Shown: positions 50,134-58,773 of the stretch, one piece after another
Layout: the number at the start of each line of letters is the position of its first letter
How positions within the stretch are numbered: the stretch's first letter is position 1
Source: Cardiobacterium sp963553325
Lineage (GTDB): Bacteria > Pseudomonadota > Gammaproteobacteria > Cardiobacteriales > Cardiobacteriaceae
NCBI GenBank assembly: GCA_963553325.1
Contig: CAUVOF010000001.1
Span: 15,228-79,227 of the forward strand
Length of the DNA stretch: 64,000 nt
Direction: 5' to 3'
Notes under the pieces: model-generated
The model's input: only the letters and a program-made list of their open reading frames with translations
What the model was told of the DNA's origin: nothing
Database searches by the model: none
Made by a program: the position numbers and the translations under genes

Positions 50134-53100
50134 ATGCCCCGCCCGCTCTTTACCGCCAACCGCCGCTCCGCCAACACCCTCATCTGGCGGCGTTTTGACC
50201 CCTTCCGCACTTCCCGCCTGCCCGCCTGGCTCATTGCCGCGCCGCTTGGCTATGCCTATAGCGTCTCGCTGTTGCAGCCGCTTTTCGGCGGCAATGCCTG
50301 GTTCGCCTGGTATCCGCTGATTTACACCCTGGCGCTCGCGCTCATTTTTCACAAAAGCCTGATTCGCTTGCTCTGGAACCCGCCGATACTGGTCTGCGAT
50401 GAACACGGCCTCACCGCCTTCGATGAATACGGCCGCTGGCTTGGGCAATGGCAATGGGCGCAAATCGCCGAACTGCGCGTCAATCAGCAAGCCGACGATA
50501 GTCTCGCGCTTGAGGTCATCATGCACGGTGAGCGCCCGTCCGCGCCGCCCGCCGCCGAGCAACGCACCCTGGCGAGCTACGGCACCACCTACATCCCCGC
50601 CGCCGACAGCCCCGCCGAGGCACCACGCGAACTGCTGCCCCTGCCCGAACTCGGCCCCGACCTGCTGCTGGTGCCGGGCGAAATCCGCCGCCACCGTGAA
50701 CGCGCCCCGCTTGAGGTGCCGCGCGCGGAAACGCGCCAATGGTACAAGCACCCGCGCGCCATCCAGCTCGACAACTGGCGCTGCTTCCTCTGCTTCGCCG
50801 CCACCCTCGTCAGCGTGTTGCTGCTGCTCGGCTTCAGCCAACGCTACGGCATCAACCTGCTCGGCGCGCTGTACATCTTCCTCTGCACCGGCCTGCTGCT
50901 GCGCCAATGCTGGCTGGCGTTGCGCCGCTGCTTCGCCGACCCCGCCCGTCCCGTCGCCCACATCGACGGCGAAGGCATTCGCATCGACGACGGCGCCACC
51001 CGCCTGCACCTGCCCTGGCGCGACCTGCGCCGCATTGAGAACGACGGCGGCGTCCTCGTTCTCAGCGACTACCGCGACCGCTACTACCGCAGCCTGTATC
51101 AGGCGGGCGACGATGACGGCACCCTCGACGCCATCGTTGCCGCAAGTCGTGCGATGCTTAACGGCGAGCCGCTGCCGGACGCGACCCCGCGCCCCGCGCC
51201 GCGCCGCCGCCCCTTTGCCTGGTTCGTCCTTGCCGCCAACCTCCTCCTCTCCGCCGCTTTCATTCTTTTGAGCCTGACGCAGCACGAAGATGCCGCGCTG
51301 CTTACCCTGCCCATTGCCGCCGTCATCGCCTGGTACGCGCGGCAAAGCCATTGGCAACGCCAGGCGGCATACAGCGAGCCGCTCCCCACCAGCCCGCCCG
51401 CCCTGCGCCCGGACATCCCGCCGCGCACCTGGTACCGTCATCCGCGCAGCATCGCCCGCGCCAACTGGTTCGCCTGGTGTCTGCTCCTGCCGGCGAGCCT
51501 GCTTGCGCTCCACCTGCCCAACCTCTGGACGAACTTTAGCCGCAGCGCCGCCTTCACCGTCAGCCTCATCAGTGCATTTCTCGCCTACAGCGCCCTTCGC
51601 CTGCTCTGGCGCGCCTTCGTCCATGCGACCAGCCCCGTTGCGCGCAGCGACCGCGACGGCCTGCATCTTGCCCTGAGCAACTCCCGCCAGCGCGACTTCT
51701 ACCGCATCCTCTTCTATGGCAACCTCGGTGGCGGCAGGCTGAACTTCACCATGCCGTGGGCGGAACTCGGCAATCTCTACAGCTACCGCCGCGAAGGCAG
51801 CGTCTATGAAGTGTTAGTCCTTAGCGACCGCCACGGTGACCGGCGCAGCATCCGCGCCAATGCCGTCGGCGGCGCAGCGCTGACCGCCAGCATTGTCCGC
51901 ATCGTCCGCGCCAGCAAAGCGCACTACGACACTTGTATCGTCCCGGACGACCCCGAATTTCTCGACTTCATGGAACGCCGTGCACGCGGCGAACTGCCCG
52001 ACGACCTTGACCCCGAGAGCGAACTCGCTGCCGAGCTGCGCGACATCTTCGAGCAATACCGCCCATCGCCAGAAGAAGCCGAATACATCCTCGCCTATGT
52101 CGCCCGCCGCCGCGCCGCCCAGAGCACCAACAGCATTCCGCTCACGCGCAGCCAGCCGCCACGCATCCTGCCGCGCGCCCGCTGGTTGCTTGCCACCAAC
52201 CTCGCCGTCGCCATCGGCCTGCCCGTCCTCAATGCGCTGGACTCAGGCATCCCCGCCTTTTGGCCGTTCGCCATCCTCACCGTCCTCAACCTCACCGCCT
52301 GGCGCGGCGACTACCGCAAACAGGCAGTGATGCAAGAAGAACGCCGCCCCGCCCCCGTCATAACGCGCCCGCGCCACAGCGTGCGCAGTTGGTACAAACC
52401 GGCGCACCTTATCGCCCGCAATAATGCTCGCGCCTGCGCTCGCCTCTTTCTGCTGGCGATGTTGGGCGTTCCTTTTGCCAATGCCCTGAGCAAACACTAC
52501 ATCTTTTTCAGCATTTGCCTCGCCATCCCTATCGCCCTCACCGCCCGCAACCTCTGGCGCGAACTGCATTTTGCCTTCAGCGCCAACGACCAGCCCGTGG
52601 CGCGCATCGATCCGCACGGCCTGTACCTCGCCGTACGCGGCAACCGCCTGCACGCGGGCGCGCTCACCCTGCACATCGCCTGGGACGAACTCGCCGATAT
52701 CCGCGCCCACGCCGGCTACGAGCCGCGCAGCCTTCCCGCCATGCCGGAAATCCTCGCCATCCGCAGCTATCGCGGCGACGAATGGCACATCCGCACCGCA
52801 CTACTTAACGATTTCGCCAGCGTGCAGGACATCGCCTGGTACGCCAACGACGCCTCGCGCCCGCGCCCCGAACCGCCGCCACCGGTCGCGCCAAGCGCGT
52901 TCGCCCGCTGGCTGCTTGCCGCCAACCTCGCCTTCGCCGCCGTTTGGCTGCTGATAAACGTCCTGCTGCAACAACAGCTCATCGCCCTGCCGTTTGCCGA
53001 GCCATCGCTGCCCTATGACACCGCGCTCGACCTGCTGCGCATCTTCCCCTTCGGCAATTACACCTACACCAACAGCGCGCTGTGGCTGCTGTTCGCGCTG

Positions 53101-53199
53101 GGCAACACCATCGCTTACCTGCTGCCCAGCGACTGGCACACCGAGCCGCTGACAAGCGACCCGCTGCCCCCGCAAGGCAAAAGCATCCGCAGGCTGTAG
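50134..53199 (+). CDS. Unknown 1021-residue membrane protein with repeated WY[KR] / PVAR-D-G / PW-EL modules
   Basis: I do not recognise this family. About four modules repeat. Each has one or two hydrophobic segments, then a motif like PVARIDPHGLYL and W-D-EL-x-x-I, then a beta-rich stretch with LVLSDYRDRYYR. PVA[HR]xDxxG occurs near residues 273, 501 and 821 (PILVCDEHG near 84). WY[KR] occurs at 203, 432 and 752, and W-LAANL segments at 362, 682 and 924. The post-membrane parts look like PH-like domains facing the cytoplasm. ATG 50134 is preferred to an upstream TTG. The stop codon lies in a dispersed repeat. Divergent from recD. Confidence 0.75.
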   Translation: MPRPLFTANRRSANTLIWRRFDPFRTSRLPAWLIAAPLGYAYSVSLLQPLFGGNAWFAWYPLIYTLALALIFHKSLIRLLWNPPILVCDEHGLTAFDEYGRWLGQWQWAQIAELRVNQQADDSLALEVIMHGERPSAPPAAEQRTLASYGTTYIPAADSPAEAPRELLPLPELGPDLLLVPGEIRRHRERAPLEVPRAETRQWYKHPRAIQLDNWRCFLCFAATLVSVLLLLGFSQRYGINLLGALYIFLCTGLLLRQCWLALRRCFADPARPVAHIDGEGIRIDDGATRLHLPWRDLRRIENDGGVLVLSDYRDRYYRSLYQAGDDDGTLDAIVAASRAMLNGEPLPDATPRPAPRRRPFAWFVLAANLLLSAAFILLSLTQHEDAALLTLPIAAVIAWYARQSHWQRQAAYSEPLPTSPPALRPDIPPRTWYRHPRSIARANWFAWCLLLPASLLALHLPNLWTNFSRSAAFTVSLISAFLAYSALRLLWRAFVHATSPVARSDRDGLHLALSNSRQRDFYRILFYGNLGGGRLNFTMPWAELGNLYSYRREGSVYEVLVLSDRHGDRRSIRANAVGGAALTASIVRIVRASKAHYDTCIVPDDPEFLDFMERRARGELPDDLDPESELAAELRDIFEQYRPSPEEAEYILAYVARRRAAQSTNSIPLTRSQPPRILPRARWLLATNLAVAIGLPVLNALDSGIPAFWPFAILTVLNLTAWRGDYRKQAVMQEERRPAPVITRPRHSVRSWYKPAHLIARNNARACARLFLLAMLGVPFANALSKHYIFFSICLAIPIALTARNLWRELHFAFSANDQPVARIDPHGLYLAVRGNRLHAGALTLHIAWDELADIRAHAGYEPRSLPAMPEILAIRSYRGDEWHIRTALLNDFASVQDIAWYANDASRPRPEPPPPVAPSAFARWLLAANLAFAAVWLLINVLLQQQLIALPFAEPSLPYDTALDLLRIFPFGNYTYTNSALWLLFALGNTIAYLLPSDWHTEPLTSDPLPPQGKSIRRL

Positions 53200-53254
53200 G
53201 GTGGGTCTTGACCCACCGTAATGAAGGGGGCGGTGGGTCAAGACCCACCCTACA
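53195..53254. repeat. Inverted repeat pair carrying the stop codon of the 1021-residue gene
   Basis: Two arms of about 24 bp, each a palindrome built on GGGTGGGTCTTGACCCACC, face each other across 14 bases. The TAG of the upstream gene is the TAG of TGTAGGGTGGG. Repeats of this type occur widely in oral proteobacteria. It joins directly to a partial Correia-like element. Confidence 0.85.
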
Positions 53255-53255
53255 C

Positions 53256-53314
53256 GGCTGTCTTAGGCGACGCGCCTTGCCGGGTCCCATGAAACTTTCC
53301 GCTGTATCGCTATA
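53256..53314 (+). repeat. Partial Correia-like element (3' half)
   Basis: CTGTCTT, GCGCCTTG, ATGAAACTTTC and the terminal TGTATCGCTATA match the right half of the complete 107-bp element at 57082. The left half is missing, replaced by the inverted repeat pair at 53195. It ends 43 bases before thiP. Confidence 0.7.
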
Positions 53315-53356
53315 CAATTTGGCTTTCCCATTTACCCGCCACAAACCCGCTCAACC

Positions 53357-54949
53357 ATGCCTGCTATTCCCCCCTGGCTTCGTCCCGGCATCCTCGCCGC
53401 CGTCCTGCTGCTCGCCATTGGCGGCGCTGCCCTGCTCGCCCTCGTCCTGCAAGGCAGCGCCACGTCGGCGGCACCGCTTGCCGACGCGCAACTGTGGCGC
53501 GTGCTGCGCTTTACCTTCTGGCAGGCGGCGCTGGCGACCTTGCTCGCCATCATCCCCGCCATCTTCCTTGCCCGCGCCCTCGAACGCCGCCGCTTTCCCG
53601 GCCGCGAATTGCTGCTGCGCTTTGCCACCCTCTCGCTCGCCCTGCCGACGCTGGTCGCCATTTCCGGCATCATCAGCGTCTATGGCAAACAGGGCTGGCT
53701 GGCGCAACTCTGCCACGCCCTCGGCATCGAATGGCAGTTCCGCCCCTACGGCCTCGCCGGGATTCTACTTGTGCATCAATTCTTCGCCCTGCCGCTTGCC
53801 ACCCGCCTCTTGCTCAACACCCTCGAACAAATCCCCGGCGAACAGCGGCAACTCGCCGCCCAACTCGGCGTGCGTGGCTGGGCGCGTTTCCGCCACCTCG
53901 AATGGCCGTGGCTGCGCCGCCAACTGCCGCCGGTTGCCGCGCTCGTCTATATGCTCTGCTTCACCAGCTTCAGCACCATCCTCATCCTTGGCGGCGGGCC
54001 GAAAGCGACCACCATCGAACTCGCCATTTACCAGGCAATCGTCTTCAATTTCCAGCCTGAGCGCGCCGCGCTGCTCGCACTCATACAAATCGCCTGCTGC
54101 CTCTCGCTCGTCCTCATCGCGCAAGCGCTGGCGAAAAACCTGAACACCACCCCCGGCCGCCTCAACCCCTGGCACGACCCGCCGCGCGATTGCTGGTCGC
54201 GCCTTGCCGATGGCGTCCTCATTGCCGCGATGCTGCTTTACCTGCTGCCGCCGCTCGTCGCCGTTATCGTCAGCGGTCTCAACCACAACCTGCCCGCCGT
54301 CCTGCAAGAACCGGGGCTGTGGCGCGCGCTTGCCACCTCGCTGCGCATCGCCCTGCCCGCCGGCCTCATCAGTATCACCCTCTGCCTGCTGCTGCTGTGG
54401 AGCAGCCGCGAACTGCGCCTGCGCGGTCGTCGTCTCGCCGCTAACCTGCTCGAAACCAGCGGCATGCTCAACCTCGCCATGCCCGGCATCGTCCTCGCCA
54501 CCGGCATTTTCCTGCTGCTGCGCCGCACCACCGGCCTGCCGGCACACGCCGACGCCATCATCATCGTCTGCAACAGCCTGATGGCGATGCCTTACACCCT
54601 GAAAATCCTCGCCGCGCCGATGCAGGACATCGCCAGCAACTACAACCGCCTCTGCGCCGGGCTGGGCGTGCGCGGCCTCACCCGCCTGAAAAACATCGAA
54701 CTGCGCGCGTTGCAACGCCCGCTCGCGCAAGCCTACGCCTTCGCCTGCATCCTCTCGCTCGGCGACCTCGGCATCATCGCCCTCTTTGGCAACGCCGACT
54801 TTGCCACCCTGCCTTACCGCCTCTACCAGCAACTCGGCGCCTACCGTACTGACGCGGGCGACGTTACCGCGCTGGTATTGCTGCTCACCAGCCTCGCCCT
54901 CTACACCCTCATCGAACGCCCCGCCCATGCTCAGCCTCGACAACCTTGA
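53357..54949 (+). CDS. thiP: Thiamine ABC transporter permease ThiP
   Basis: This 530-residue protein has about twelve hydrophobic helices and two EAA-type loops (QLAAQLGVRGWARFRHLEWP and RLCAGLGVRGLTRLKNIELR), the mark of a fused double permease. Such fused permeases occur in the thiamine and Fe(III) groups. Association with ThiQ supports thiamine/TPP uptake. No thiB binding-protein gene is nearby. AfuB-like iron permeases are an alternative. It overlaps thiQ by 23 bases. Confidence 0.82.
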   Translation: MPAIPPWLRPGILAAVLLLAIGGAALLALVLQGSATSAAPLADAQLWRVLRFTFWQAALATLLAIIPAIFLARALERRRFPGRELLLRFATLSLALPTLVAISGIISVYGKQGWLAQLCHALGIEWQFRPYGLAGILLVHQFFALPLATRLLLNTLEQIPGEQRQLAAQLGVRGWARFRHLEWPWLRRQLPPVAALVYMLCFTSFSTILILGGGPKATTIELAIYQAIVFNFQPERAALLALIQIACCLSLVLIAQALAKNLNTTPGRLNPWHDPPRDCWSRLADGVLIAAMLLYLLPPLVAVIVSGLNHNLPAVLQEPGLWRALATSLRIALPAGLISITLCLLLLWSSRELRLRGRRLAANLLETSGMLNLAMPGIVLATGIFLLLRRTTGLPAHADAIIIVCNSLMAMPYTLKILAAPMQDIASNYNRLCAGLGVRGLTRLKNIELRALQRPLAQAYAFACILSLGDLGIIALFGNADFATLPYRLYQQLGAYRTDAGDVTALVLLLTSLALYTLIERPAHAQPRQP

Positions 54950-55631
54950 ATGGCACGCGCCGCCCTACCATATGCGCTTCACCCTGCACGCCGCCGCCGG
55001 CGAACGCCTCGCCATCCTCGGCGCGAGCGGCGCGGGCAAAAGCACCCTGCTCAACCTCATCGCCGGATTCCTCACCCCGCACAGCGGCCGCCTGCGGATA
55101 AATGGTGCGGACTACACCGGCGCGCCGCCCGCCGCGCGTCCCATCTCGATGCTCTTCCAGGAACACAACCTCTTCAGCCACTTGACCGTGCGCGACAACA
55201 TCGCCATTGGCCTAAGCCCCAACCTCAAACTCAGCAGCGAACAGCGCGCGCAACTGCAAGACACCGCCGCCAAAACCGGCCTCGCCGACCTGCTCGACCG
55301 CCTGCCAGAACAACTTTCCGGCGGGCAAAAACAGCGCGTCGCCCTGGCGCGCTGCCTGCTGCGCAACCGCCCGCTGCTCTTGCTCGATGAACCCTTTTCC
55401 GCCCTCGACCCGGCGCTGCGCATCGAAATGCTGGATTTACTTGACGACACCTGCCTGCGGCAAAAACCGCTGCTGTTGATGGTTACCCACAACCTCGACG
55501 ACGCGCTGCGCATCGCGCCGCGCAGCCTCGTCGTCGATAACGGGCAAATCGCCTGGGACGGCGCAACTGCCGACCTCGCGCGCGGCGACAGCCCGGCGGC
55601 GGCGCTGCTTGGTATCGAAAAGCACAGATGA
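54927..55631 (+). CDS. thiQ: Thiamine ABC transporter ATP-binding protein ThiQ
   Basis: This 234-residue ATPase has Walker A LGASGAGKSTLLNLIAGF, FQEHNLFSHLTVRDNIAIGL (ThiQ type), signature LSGGQKQRVALARC and Walker B LLLLDEPFSALDP. It powers ThiP. ATG 54927 begins MLSLDNLEWH within the end of thiP. Its stop overlaps the mutY start (ATGA), so the three genes are translated together. Confidence 0.86.
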   Translation: MLSLDNLEWHAPPYHMRFTLHAAAGERLAILGASGAGKSTLLNLIAGFLTPHSGRLRINGADYTGAPPAARPISMLFQEHNLFSHLTVRDNIAIGLSPNLKLSSEQRAQLQDTAAKTGLADLLDRLPEQLSGGQKQRVALARCLLRNRPLLLLDEPFSALDPALRIEMLDLLDDTCLRQKPLLLMVTHNLDDALRIAPRSLVVDNGQIAWDGATADLARGDSPAAALLGIEKHR

Positions 55632-56683
55632 CCGCCATGCCCCCTTTCGCCCACCGCCTCGCCGCCTGGCAAGCCCAACACGGTCGCAACCACCTGCCCT
55701 GGCAAAGTCACGACCCCTACCGTGTTTGGCTCTCGGAAATCATGCTGCAACAAACGCAGGTGGCGACCGTGCTGCAATACTACCCGCGCTTCCTCGCCCG
55801 CTTCCCGGACGTTGCCAGCCTTGCCGCCGCCGCCGACGATGACGTCCTCGCGCTGTGGTCAGGCCTCGGCTACTACAGCCGCGCGCGCAACCTGCAACAC
55901 GCCGCACGACAAATCATGGACGAACACGGCGGGCAGTTCCCGCGCGACCGCGCCGGCCTGGAAACGCTCAAGGGCGTCGGGCGTAGCACCGCCGCCGCCA
56001 TCGCCGTCTTCGCCTACGGGCAGAAAGAAGCCATCCTCGACGGCAACGTCAAGCGCCTGCTCGCCCGCCATGCGGGCATCTATGGCGCGACCGACCAGCC
56101 GGCGACCCTCGCCGCGCTGTGGCAAGAGGCGGAAGCGCGCCTGCCGGACGATGCCGCCACCCTGCGCCGCTACACGCAGGGGCTGATGGATTTGGGCAAC
56201 AGCATCTGCACCCGCACGCGCCCGCATTGCGACGCATGCCCGGTTGCCGCCGACTGCTACGCCTATCAGCACGACGCCACCGCCGCCCTGCCGGAAAAAC
56301 GCGCGAAAAAAGCCAAACCGGAAAAACACACGGTGATGCTGCTCGCCCGCTGCGGCGAATCGCTGCACCTCTACCGCCGCCCGGACAGCGGCATCTGGCG
56401 CGGCCTGTGGTCGCTGCCCGAATACGACAGCGTCGCCGCCGCCGAAGCCGCGGCGCAAGCGCTCGGCATAGTTAGCACGCGCGAGACGCTACCGACACTC
56501 ACCCACCAGTTCACCCACTACACCCTGCACATCGCGCCGTTTGCCGTTACCATTGCCGCCCCCGCCAACGCCGCCGACTGGCTGCCGCAAAGCGAGGCGC
56601 TGGCAAAAGGCCTGCCCGCGCCAGTGCGCCGCCTCATCGGCGCAAAAGACAACTCAGAGGAAACCGCCCATGCCTACCCTTGA
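55628..56683 (+). CDS. mutY: A/G-specific adenine glycosylase MutY
   Basis: This 351-residue protein has WLSEIMLQQTQVATVLQYYP (catalytic Glu), the HhH motif LKGVGRSTAAAIAVFAYG, the Asp in ILDGNVKRLLARHAG, and the [4Fe-4S] cluster CTRTRPHCDACPVAADC. The C-terminal half is the 8-oxoG-recognising NUDIX-like domain (GIWRGLWSLPE, THQFTHYTL). It removes A opposite 8-oxoG. It is co-transcribed with thiPQ. Confidence 0.95.
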   Translation: MTAMPPFAHRLAAWQAQHGRNHLPWQSHDPYRVWLSEIMLQQTQVATVLQYYPRFLARFPDVASLAAAADDDVLALWSGLGYYSRARNLQHAARQIMDEHGGQFPRDRAGLETLKGVGRSTAAAIAVFAYGQKEAILDGNVKRLLARHAGIYGATDQPATLAALWQEAEARLPDDAATLRRYTQGLMDLGNSICTRTRPHCDACPVAADCYAYQHDATAALPEKRAKKAKPEKHTVMLLARCGESLHLYRRPDSGIWRGLWSLPEYDSVAAAEAAAQALGIVSTRETLPTLTHQFTHYTLHIAPFAVTIAAPANAADWLPQSEALAKGLPAPVRRLIGAKDNSEETAHAYP

Positions 56684-57077
56684 AAAAGCCATCGAACTCG
56701 CCGCCCATTACCACGCCGGACAAACGGACGCAGACGGCGCGCCTTATATCCTGCAACTGCTGACGGTGATGATGGCGGTAGAAAGCATCGAGGCGAAAAC
56801 GGTCGCGGTGCTGCGCGACATCCTTGCCGACAGCCCGCTGATTGATGATGACCTGCGCGTCGCCGGCTTTAGCGAAGCGGTGGTGCAAGCGGTGCAGGCG
56901 CTGACGCGCAAACGTGACGAGAGCAGCATCACCGCCGCGCACCGTGCGGCGAGCAACCCGCTGGCGCGCGCGGTCAAATGTGCGGAAATCGAGGCGGCGT
57001 TGCAAACCGCTGATGCTGCCGCAGGCGAGGAATACCGCGCGGTGCAGCAAGTGTTGCAGGATGCCGGGCAGAGTTGA
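56670..57077 (+). CDS. Small HD-type (ppGpp hydrolase-like) protein with lost metal ligands
   Basis: This 135-residue protein aligns by eye with small HD phosphohydrolases of the RelA/SpoT type: AIELAAHYHAGQTDADGAPY, then VAVLRDILADS, GFSEAVVQAVQALTR and NPLARAVKCAEIEA. Functional members read PYILHPL, LHDVVEDS and KLADLED. Here the first His is Gln29, the HD pair is Arg49-Asp50, the EDS Glu is Ala53, and the final Asp motif is changed. It therefore probably does not hydrolyse. It overlaps the mutY end and has AGGA before the start. Confidence 0.7.
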   Translation: MPTLEKAIELAAHYHAGQTDADGAPYILQLLTVMMAVESIEAKTVAVLRDILADSPLIDDDLRVAGFSEAVVQAVQALTRKRDESSITAAHRAASNPLARAVKCAEIEAALQTADAAAGEEYRAVQQVLQDAGQS

Positions 57078-57081
57078 GTGT

Positions 57082-57188
57082 TATAGCAATCCACCGAAAG
57101 CTTCATACGGTGTTGCGCCGCTTCGCCGTACAAAAGCGTACTGTCTTCAGCGGCGCGCCTTGTCTGAAACTTTCGGTGTATCGCTATA
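57082..57188 (-). repeat. Correia-like 107-bp element, copy 1
   Basis: The element runs from TATAGCAATCC to TATCGCTATA. On the minus strand it contains ACAAGGCGCGCCGCTGAAG, ACAGTAC, then GTACGGCGAAGCGGCGCAAC. Order and wording match Neisseria Correia repeats (ends TATAG, core with GACAAGG, AGACAGTAC and GTACGG). It starts 4 bases after the HD-type gene and lies 21 bases before the WYL regulator. Confidence 0.85.
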
Positions 57189-57209
57189 TCAGCAAAAGAG
57201 CGGGATGAA

Positions 57210-57923
57210 ATGAGCCGCGCCCAACGCCTGCTTACCCTCTTACAACATCTACGCGACAGCCGCCGCGCGATGACCGCGCAAGCGCTTGCCGCCCGCCTCA
57301 ACGTCAGCCCGCGCACCATTTACCGCGATATCGAAATCCTGCGCCAGCAGGGCGCGGATATCCGTGGCGCGGCGGGGACAGGTTTCATGTTGCACAAGAC
57401 GGATTTTCTGCTGCCGCCGCTGATGTTTAGCGAAGACGAAATCGAGGCGCTGGTCTTTGGTATCCGTGCCACCATCATGCAGGGCGATGACACCATGAGC
57501 GCTGCCGCGCGCAGTCTGCTCGGCAAAATTGGCGATGTCCTGCCGGAAAAATGGCAGGCGCGCCTCACCGCGCAGCCGTTCTATCCCTTGTGCGACAAAG
57601 GTGCCGTTTACGGCGCGGCAGAGCAGCAAGCGCTCACACAAATTCGCCATGCCTTGCGCCAGCAGCGCACATTGCATTTTGGCTATCGCGACGCCGCCGG
57701 ACGCGCAAGCGAGCGCAGCGTGTGGCCGCTGGCGCTTGGTTTTTTTGCAGATGCCCGCCTGCTCGCCGCTTGGTGTGAACTGCGCCAGGATTTCCGCCAT
57801 TTCCGCTGTGACCGTATTCGCCATGCCCGCCTCGGCGCGCCTTACCCGCAACCGCACGCGCTGTTGCTCAAACGCTGGCAGGCACAAGAAAAAGTGGATT
57901 TGCTGCGGCTGTATGGGTTTTGA
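57210..57923 (+). CDS. HTH / WYL-domain transcriptional regulator (YafY-like)
   Basis: This 237-residue protein has an N-terminal DeoR-type HTH (MTAQALAARLNVSPRTIYRD, IEILRQQGADIRG), a central region (LPPLMFSEDEIEALVFGIRA) and a WYL-like domain (LHFGYRDAAGRASERSVWPL). The WYL core reads WPLALGFFADARLLAAWCEL. Such regulators often sense nucleotides or oligonucleotides. The target is unknown. Its promoter may lie in the Correia-like repeat just upstream. Confidence 0.85.
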   Translation: MSRAQRLLTLLQHLRDSRRAMTAQALAARLNVSPRTIYRDIEILRQQGADIRGAAGTGFMLHKTDFLLPPLMFSEDEIEALVFGIRATIMQGDDTMSAAARSLLGKIGDVLPEKWQARLTAQPFYPLCDKGAVYGAAEQQALTQIRHALRQQRTLHFGYRDAAGRASERSVWPLALGFFADARLLAAWCELRQDFRHFRCDRIRHARLGAPYPQPHALLLKRWQAQEKVDLLRLYGF

Positions 57924-58010
57924 GTCGGGCGCTGTGTGTCCTACAAGGAAAAGGAAATTTTGAACAGGTTATAATTCAGGCCGTTCTACCCACCCAAAAT
58001 GGAGCTTTTT

Positions 58011-58724
58011 ATGACAACACCCAACCCCGCCCTTGAAGCACTGCGCCGCGCCATCCAAGAACAAGCGCAAAATGATCCGCATATCGCCGCGAAAATTGCC
58101 GCCCAGTCACTCTTGAATCGCAGCTTTTCCATTCTCCAAGATGACCGAGGTGTGCATGTGGAAAGCGTTTTTGCCCTGCTGGGCAGCCTCGCCGGACAAG
58201 CCTGCCTGCAAAGCGCCTTGGCGCAAATCGCCGATAAGGAGCATCCGGATGAAAACGACGCCCTCATAACGGTTACGGACACTCAAGGGCGTAACTATTA
58301 CTACGGCAACCCAATCAATAATTTGCTCTTGGAAGGCCACTTTTCCGTCTGGTCGCTGGTGGGCGGTGCCGTGCAATCGCATGGCGGCGCATTGCCCGAT
58401 ATTGACGATATCGTCAAACACGTCGTGCAAAGCATTGGCAAGCCACAATTCGGCACGCCGCGTTTGCCGGACGGTGTAGAGATCCGTTTTTCGCCACAAG
58501 AATACCTGCGTCTCTGGCAGCCCTTTAAAGCCGAAATCCTGGATGTCTTGCCCGTTCCTGCCCGCGATTGGCCGTTTGCTTATGCACTCGCCATTCAAAA
58601 TTTTATGGTTCAAGGACAAGATTTTATGATGCCAGGACAAACCGCATTGTCAGTAGCAACTGCCGCTGTCATCGTGATGGAATGTGCTGTGCCGATGAGC
58701 AAAATATTGCCGCCTGAAGAATAA
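58011..58724 (+). CDS. Protein of unknown function
   Basis: This 237-residue protein has no family I recognise. It has an N-terminal helical stretch (ALEALRRAIQEQAQNDPHIA), SVFALLGSLAGQACLQSALA, and a middle part TVTDTQGRNYYYGNPINNLL. No signal peptide is present, and no certain membrane segment. GGAGC precedes the second Met (58011); the first is at 57999. It lies between the WYL regulator and a Correia-like repeat, in an area with several accessory genes. Confidence 0.6.
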   Translation: MTTPNPALEALRRAIQEQAQNDPHIAAKIAAQSLLNRSFSILQDDRGVHVESVFALLGSLAGQACLQSALAQIADKEHPDENDALITVTDTQGRNYYYGNPINNLLLEGHFSVWSLVGGAVQSHGGALPDIDDIVKHVVQSIGKPQFGTPRLPDGVEIRFSPQEYLRLWQPFKAEILDVLPVPARDWPFAYALAIQNFMVQGQDFMMPGQTALSVATAAVIVMECAVPMSKILPPEE

Positions 58725-58773
58725 GGAAAGGCGTGTAGAGTGGGGTGAGGCGCGCCCTATAACCCTAAAAATA

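Noticed and set aside
50068..51666. Open frame of 532 codons on the minus strand, opposite the 1021-residue gene
   Set aside because: It is Gly/Ala/Arg-rich low-complexity sequence typical of the antisense frames of high-GC genes, with no recognisable domain. The plus-strand frame has repeated motifs and membrane segments.
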